DNA of 64,000 nucleotides from CAVSRC01 sp963762605. Its GTDB lineage: Bacteria; Pseudomonadota; Alphaproteobacteria; Rhizobiales; Kaistiaceae. A program made the position numbers and the translations under genes. Position 1 is the stretch's first letter, and each line of letters starts with the position of its first letter. Of the stretch, positions 60,485-64,000 are shown in pieces. The DNA is taken from positions 1 to 64,000 of the forward strand of contig CAVXLJ010000030.1 in NCBI GenBank assembly GCA_963762605.1, given 5' to 3'. Under the pieces are notes generated by a model that was not told the origin of the DNA, did no database searches, and saw only the letters and a program-made list of their open reading frames with translations.

Positions 60485-61254
60485 GTTGAATTTCCGTTGA
60501 ATGTGAAGGGGATGGTTCGCGCCGGAATGACGACGTGCAGCGGCCGACCTTGAGCAGCGCGCGCAACCTCGCCAACGTCGGAGGTGTTGCCGGTGACGGC
60601 GTCATAATGAAGTGGCACCAGCGTATCTGCCCCGACCGATACCGCGAAATCCACCGCTTCGATTGAAGTCATGTTGCCGAGAATGCCGGTTGCCTCGCGC
60701 GCGCGATCGCGGCCGTTGACCGGAAGGAAGACGAGGCTCGGGCGGATCTTCTTGACCGCATCGACGAGGCTTGGGTGTGCAAGCGTATCGCCCGAGACGT
60801 AGGTGTCCATCCCACCGAGCGAGAAGGCGTACCCGACATGCGGACTCGTCCCATCCGGTCCGATCATGGGATCGTAACCGTCGGCGACAGTTACGCCGTG
60901 CCACGCCGGCAGGACCGTGATCCCGCCGAGGCGGTCAAGCGTATCGCCGGGGCGGGTGCCGACGCGAGCGATACCCGGCAGGCCCGCGGCAACCGCCGCC
61001 AAGTGTGGTTCAGGGATGATGATCTCCGAAATTGCGGTCAGCCGGGAAAGGTCGGCGACCCCGGCAAGGTCGAGGTGGTCGCCGTGGCCGTGGGTAACCA
61101 GCAATAGGTCCGTGCGCGGCGGCCAGGCACGCATGACCGGCGGCGGGATGGCGCGCTCGGGGTGGTCTGACAGCCACGGGTCGACCAATACGACCCGCCC
61201 ACTGCTTTCCAGCAACAGGCCCGACTGCCCGAGCCAAGTCACGCGCAGCGCCAT
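60481..61254 (-). CDS. MBL-fold metal-dependent hydrolase (UlaG-like)
   Basis: 257 aa from the ATG at 61254. Metallo-beta-lactamase fold: 'ALRVTWLGQSGLLLESSGRVVLVDPWLSD', the HxHxDH motif in 'LLVTHGHGDHLDLAG', 'LPAWHGVTVADGYDP' and 'TLVPLHYDAVTGNTSD'. UlaG-type relatives open sugar lactones such as ascorbate-6-phosphate. A lactonase step in the neighbouring sugar-acid pathway is likely. First gene of a minus-strand operon ending in the KDPG-type aldolase. Confidence 0.88.
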   Translation of the reverse strand: MALRVTWLGQSGLLLESSGRVVLVDPWLSDHPERAIPPPVMRAWPPRTDLLLVTHGHGDHLDLAGVADLSRLTAISEIIIPEPHLAAVAAGLPGIARVGTRPGDTLDRLGGITVLPAWHGVTVADGYDPMIGPDGTSPHVGYAFSLGGMDTYVSGDTLAHPSLVDAVKKIRPSLVFLPVNGRDRAREATGILGNMTSIEAVDFAVSVGADTLVPLHYDAVTGNTSDVGEVARAAQGRPLHVVIPARTIPFTFNGNST

Positions 61255-61297
61255 TCCGCAGTTCCCTCCGGTTTCGACCATCTCTACGCTTATGAAA

Positions 61298-61324
61298 CTC
61301 AATTCTCAAGTATTGACACTCAAG
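61298..61324. promoter_or_regulatory. CTCAA repeats spaced by 7 and 14 bp in a divergent promoter
   Basis: CTCAA occurs at 61298, 61305 and 61319, spaced in multiples of 7 bp, around a TTGACA (61313-61318) that could be the -35 of the binding-protein gene. The region separates the MBL operon from the binding-protein gene. A candidate operator for the GntR regulator at 62480. Confidence 0.4.
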
Positions 61325-61418
61325 AAACGGAGTCGTAGGTGTGCGTGACGGTGGGACGCCGCGAGGCGCGGCAGAATGCTCGCCGGTAGCGCGTCGTTGA
61401 CGCTTAGGGAGGACACCC

Positions 61419-62399
61419 ATGAACAACATCTCAGCCCGCCTCGGTCTGGCAGCCGTGATCGCCGGTTCCATCGCTGTGGCCGCACCGTTGGCGGTGACGA
61501 CGGCGCGAGCCGCCGCGCCACTCAACATCTGGTACGTCAACCCACTGCCAAACACGCCCGACTGGGGTCGGTCCGGCAAGATCTTCGAGGATCAGGCTGC
61601 CACCCTCGGCTACAAGGCAACGATGGTCGGCCCCAACAAGATCGACATCCCGGCCATGGTCAGCGACATCGAACAGGCCATCGCCGACAAGGCCGATGGC
61701 ATCATTACCTGCTCGCTTGATCCGGCTGCCTTCAAGGGCGTCGTCGACAAAGCAAAGGCCGCGGGCATCATCGTCGCATCCATCGGATGCGTCGATCCGA
61801 ATGCGGACTTCTCGGTCGGCACAGGCAACGAAGCCTATGGCAAACTGGCGGCGGACCTCATCGCTGAGCAGACCGACGGGAAGGCGCAAGTCGGCATCGT
61901 CGGAACCGATCAGACGACACCCAATCAGGTTGCTCAGGTGAAGGGCTTCCGCGAGCAGGTGAAGGCGAAATACCCGGACGTCAAGGAACTCGTTTGGGAA
62001 AGCGATAATTCCGACGCCGGCATTGCGGCCCAGAAGATCGGCGCGATGGTGGCTGGCTATCCTGACATGAACTATCTGTGGATCATCGAGGGCGCGGCGC
62101 CCGGTGCCGTTCCGGCAGCGCTTGGCGAGGCGAACAAGAAGCCTGGCGACATCAAGGTGCTGGCAGTCGATGCCCAGGACTCCACCCTCAAGGGCATCAA
62201 AGACGGCTGGATCACGGCAACCTTGAACCAATGCTGGTTCAATGCGTCCGCCAATATCGGCCGCCTCATGGTGGAGATGAAGACAAGCGGCAAGCAGGCG
62301 AAGTCGTTCTATGAGATTCCGGTCGACCCGGTGACCAAGGACAGACTGCCCTACAAGGGCTGCCCGGCGAAGAACTCAGACGCACCCTTCGGGTATTGA
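61419..62399 (+). CDS. Orphan sugar-binding periplasmic protein (PBP1/CUT2 type)
   Basis: 326 aa. Ribosome site AGGGAGGA before the ATG. Signal peptide 'ARLGLAAVIAGSIAVAAPLAVTTARA-AA'. Mature pattern: 'IWYVNPLPNTPDWGRSGKIFEDQAATLGYKATMVGPNKIDIPAMVSDIEQAIADKADGIITCSLD' and 'VLAVDAQDSTLKGIKDGWITATLNQCWFNA'. Neither permease nor ATPase genes follow within the window; a GntR regulator and dehydratase gene do. It either feeds an importer encoded beyond the window or borrows one of the others. Confidence 0.93.
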   Translation: MNNISARLGLAAVIAGSIAVAAPLAVTTARAAAPLNIWYVNPLPNTPDWGRSGKIFEDQAATLGYKATMVGPNKIDIPAMVSDIEQAIADKADGIITCSLDPAAFKGVVDKAKAAGIIVASIGCVDPNADFSVGTGNEAYGKLAADLIAEQTDGKAQVGIVGTDQTTPNQVAQVKGFREQVKAKYPDVKELVWESDNSDAGIAAQKIGAMVAGYPDMNYLWIIEGAAPGAVPAALGEANKKPGDIKVLAVDAQDSTLKGIKDGWITATLNQCWFNASANIGRLMVEMKTSGKQAKSFYEIPVDPVTKDRLPYKGCPAKNSDAPFGY

Positions 62400-62479
62400 T
62401 CGCGGGTTACAGCCGCTTGTTGCAAGACGTCCTCGTGCCGCATAGTCAAATCCTTGGGACTCGATAATTGGGGATTGAA

Positions 62480-63199
62480 ATGACAATTGCGGCACAAGGA
62501 CAACTGGACCGACAGTCCCTTTCGGACGCGATCCGGGCCCGGCTTCGGCAACAGATTCTGTCGGGTGAACTGGCGATGGGCCAGCGACTAACGGAACAAG
62601 GCGTCGCTGAGGCAATGGGAACATCGGCGGGCCCGGTTCGCGAAGCCTTCGCGCGTCTCACCGCCGAAGGCCTGCTCATGTCGCTTCCCAATCGCGGCAC
62701 GTTCGTATCGTCCGTCTCGGAGGAAGAAGCGCGCGGTGCCTACGGCGTGCGGCAGCGCGTCGAGCTATACGCCTTCGAACTGGCGCGCGATCGGTTGACG
62801 CCGGAAGCCAATCGAGAACTCGACCAGTTGATCGTCGAACTCAAAGCCGCGGCGCTCAAGTCGGATTATCCGACCATGATTAGTCTCGACATGCGCTTTC
62901 ACGGGATCTTTTACGCGCATTCAGGCAATCCCATTCTGGTCGCCATCTGGCCAATGCTCGAAGCGACAATTCGCAAGTTCGTATCGGTCGCCGGGCCTCA
63001 CTACACCCGCGATTTCAACGAGTCTGCGCTCCGCCACGAGAAGCTTCTCGCCGACTATCGCAAGGGGGATATGGACGCTGTTGCTAGGGAGCTCGGGCAA
63101 CACGGCCAGGATCTCTGGCGCAACCTAAGCCCGCCCGCGGCTGCCGAGGTATCGCAGCCAACCCGGTCAGCCCGTTCGACCGGCGGCGCATTACCCTAG
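62480..63199 (+). CDS. GntR/FadR-family transcriptional regulator
   Basis: 239 aa from the ATG at 62480, with GGGG 8 nt upstream; a TTG at 62468 is less likely. Winged helix: 'LSDAIRARLRQQILSGELAMGQRLTEQGVAEAMGTSAGPVREAFARLTAEGLLMSLPNRGTFVSSVS'. FCD domain: 'LDMRFHGIFYAHSGNPILVAIW' and 'RHEKLLADYRKGDMDAV', with metal-binding Asp/His positions. Resembles regulators of galactonate/gluconate genes. Probably acts on the 61303-61418 region. Confidence 0.92.
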   Translation: MTIAAQGQLDRQSLSDAIRARLRQQILSGELAMGQRLTEQGVAEAMGTSAGPVREAFARLTAEGLLMSLPNRGTFVSSVSEEEARGAYGVRQRVELYAFELARDRLTPEANRELDQLIVELKAAALKSDYPTMISLDMRFHGIFYAHSGNPILVAIWPMLEATIRKFVSVAGPHYTRDFNESALRHEKLLADYRKGDMDAVARELGQHGQDLWRNLSPPAAAEVSQPTRSARSTGGALP

Positions 63200-63210
63200 G
63201 AGATTTTTCT

Positions 63211-64000
63211 TTGCTCACCCGACTTGAACGCGGCGCACAGGTCATCTCGAGATCAGGCCGCCATGTGGAATCCGTCGAGACCTTCGTGGTCGATGGTCAG
63301 TGGCGCAATTTTCTCATCGTGAAGGTCACGACGAACGACGGCGTCGTAGGGTGGGGTGACGGAACGCTCGGCTGGAAAGAATTCGCGGTTGAGTCGCTCG
63401 TCCACGAATTCGCCGACCGGCATCTGATCGGCCGCGACCCGCTTCGTATCGAGGATATGTGGTTCCGCCTCTATCAGGTCGAGCACAATACCGGTCCGGT
63501 AATGTATGCGGCGATGGCGGGGCTCGAGACGGCGCTGTGGGACATTGCGGGCAAGATCGCAAAGCAGCCAGTCTTCAACCTCGTCGGCGGCGTGCTGCGC
63601 GACAAGGTGCGGGTCTACGCCAACGGCTGGTACGCCGACATGCACGACCACGCCAAGCTGCGCGAACGCGTCAAGAAGGTCGTCGGCATGGGCTACACGG
63701 CCATGAAATTCGACCCGTTCGGCGCCGGCGGGCGCGAACTCAGCCGGTCCGACCTGCGCGAAGCCGCCAAGGCGGTTGAGGCCGTGCGCGACGCGGCGGG
63801 CGCAGATGTTGACCTCCTTATAGAGTGTCACGGTCGCTTTTCCGTTGGCACCGCCATCGAAGCCGTCAAGGCGATGCAACCTTGCTCGCCCCTCTTCTGC
63901 GAGGAGCCGATTCCCGCCCATAACATGGACTCGCAGGCGTGGGTGACCGCGGCTGCCTCCGCCATGGGCGCCAGAATCGCGACCGGCGAACACACGTACT
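63211..64000 (+). CDS. Galactonate dehydratase-like enolase-superfamily protein (5' part)
   Basis: 263 complete codons visible; the 3' end is beyond the window. TTG start at 63211 with AGGAG 8 nt upstream, 11 nt after the GntR stop. Seen: N-terminal capping 'VESVETFVVDGQWRNFLIVKVTTNDGVVGWGDGTLG', 'MAGLETALWDIAGK' and 'YTAMKFDPFG' (K on barrel strand 2). Metal-site candidates lie in 'LLIECHGRF' (Glu and His), 'FCEEPI' and 'ATGEH'. D-galactonate dehydratase and relatives remove water to give 2-keto-3-deoxy acids, which the aldolase at 59526 could split after phosphorylation. Confidence 0.9.
   Translation, partial: MLTRLERGAQVISRSGRHVESVETFVVDGQWRNFLIVKVTTNDGVVGWGDGTLGWKEFAVESLVHEFADRHLIGRDPLRIEDMWFRLYQVEHNTGPVMYAAMAGLETALWDIAGKIAKQPVFNLVGGVLRDKVRVYANGWYADMHDHAKLRERVKKVVGMGYTAMKFDPFGAGGRELSRSDLREAAKAVEAVRDAAGADVDLLIECHGRFSVGTAIEAVKAMQPCSPLFCEEPIPAHNMDSQAWVTAAASAMGARIATGEHTY

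Noticed and set aside
63253..63993. 246-codon minus-strand frame at the window end
   Set aside because: Antisense to the galactonate-dehydratase-like gene, whose plus frame stays open to the window edge and carries family motifs.
58900..64000. Whole right end as an integrated element
   Set aside because: Only one transposase fragment; no integrase, tRNA or attachment repeats seen.

Overview
This 64 kb window is GC-rich, densely coded and almost wholly catabolic. It looks like a chromosomal or megaplasmid segment of an alphaproteobacterium, probably Hyphomicrobiales (Rhizobium/Mesorhizobium/Kaistia-like). The grounds are inference: several RbsB/RbsA/RbsC-type (CUT2) importers, many SDR, enolase-superfamily and epimerase genes, GntR, DeoR and AraC/XylR-type regulators, and operons packed with 1-4 nt overlaps. 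I see no rRNA, tRNA, CRISPR array or intact mobile element.

Layout. (1) 1-8525: a divergent FadR-type GntR regulator (cut by the window start) and a plus-strand sugar-acid cluster: enolase-superfamily protein, CUT1 importer without an ATPase gene, L-rhamnose-mutarotase-like protein, zinc alcohol dehydrogenase, SDR and 2-hydroxyacid dehydrogenase. (2) 8746-15949, minus strand: CUT2 importer, Gfo/Idh/MocA oxidoreductase (frameshifted as read), XylR-like AraC regulator and tagatose/psicose 3-epimerase-like enzyme, with two matching operator-like sites. (3) 16272-18725: ketopantoate-reductase-like protein and FHS-like MFS permease. (4) 18778-32378: a probable aromatic regulon. It combines a CUT2 importer, cyclase-family hydrolase, MOSC protein, unknown 207-aa protein, TIM-barrel isomerase, 2Fe-2S ferredoxin, HpaR-like MarR regulator and a homoprotocatechuate meta-cleavage operon (DapA-family aldolase, hpaG, hpaF, hpaE, hpaD). 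Six copies of a TTAACATGTTAA-like site lie in the promoters of its units. (5) 32379-33917: a resolvase relic and a DUF3089 hydrolase. (6) 33962-47047: a fused two-domain E1 dehydrogenase divergent from an eleven-gene operon of argininosuccinate-lyase-superfamily enzyme, GntR regulator, CUT2 importer, mutarotase-like protein, three SDRs (one without catalytic residues), SMP-30 lactonase and a frameshifted enolase-superfamily gene. (7) 47217-58899: a bifunctional aldolase/SDR, CUT2 importer and FGGY kinase operon divergent from a DeoR regulator, aldolase-like protein, free lipoyl domain and E1 alpha/beta. (8) 58978-64000: an IS3-family relic, KDPG-type aldolase, sugar epimerase fragment, MBL hydrolase, orphan binding protein, GntR regulator and a galactonate-dehydratase-like gene cut by the window end.

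How the genes work together: each cluster follows the scheme importer, sugar or aromatic oxidation/epimerisation/dehydration, aldol cleavage, local regulator. The most unusual part is region 4, where a predicted HpaR operator ties a sugar-type importer and a possible split YcbX-like MOSC/ferredoxin pair to an hpa pathway that lacks visible hpaH, hpaI and hpaBC. Two genes carry single-base insertions as read, so some functions may be lost or the assembly may be wrong there.
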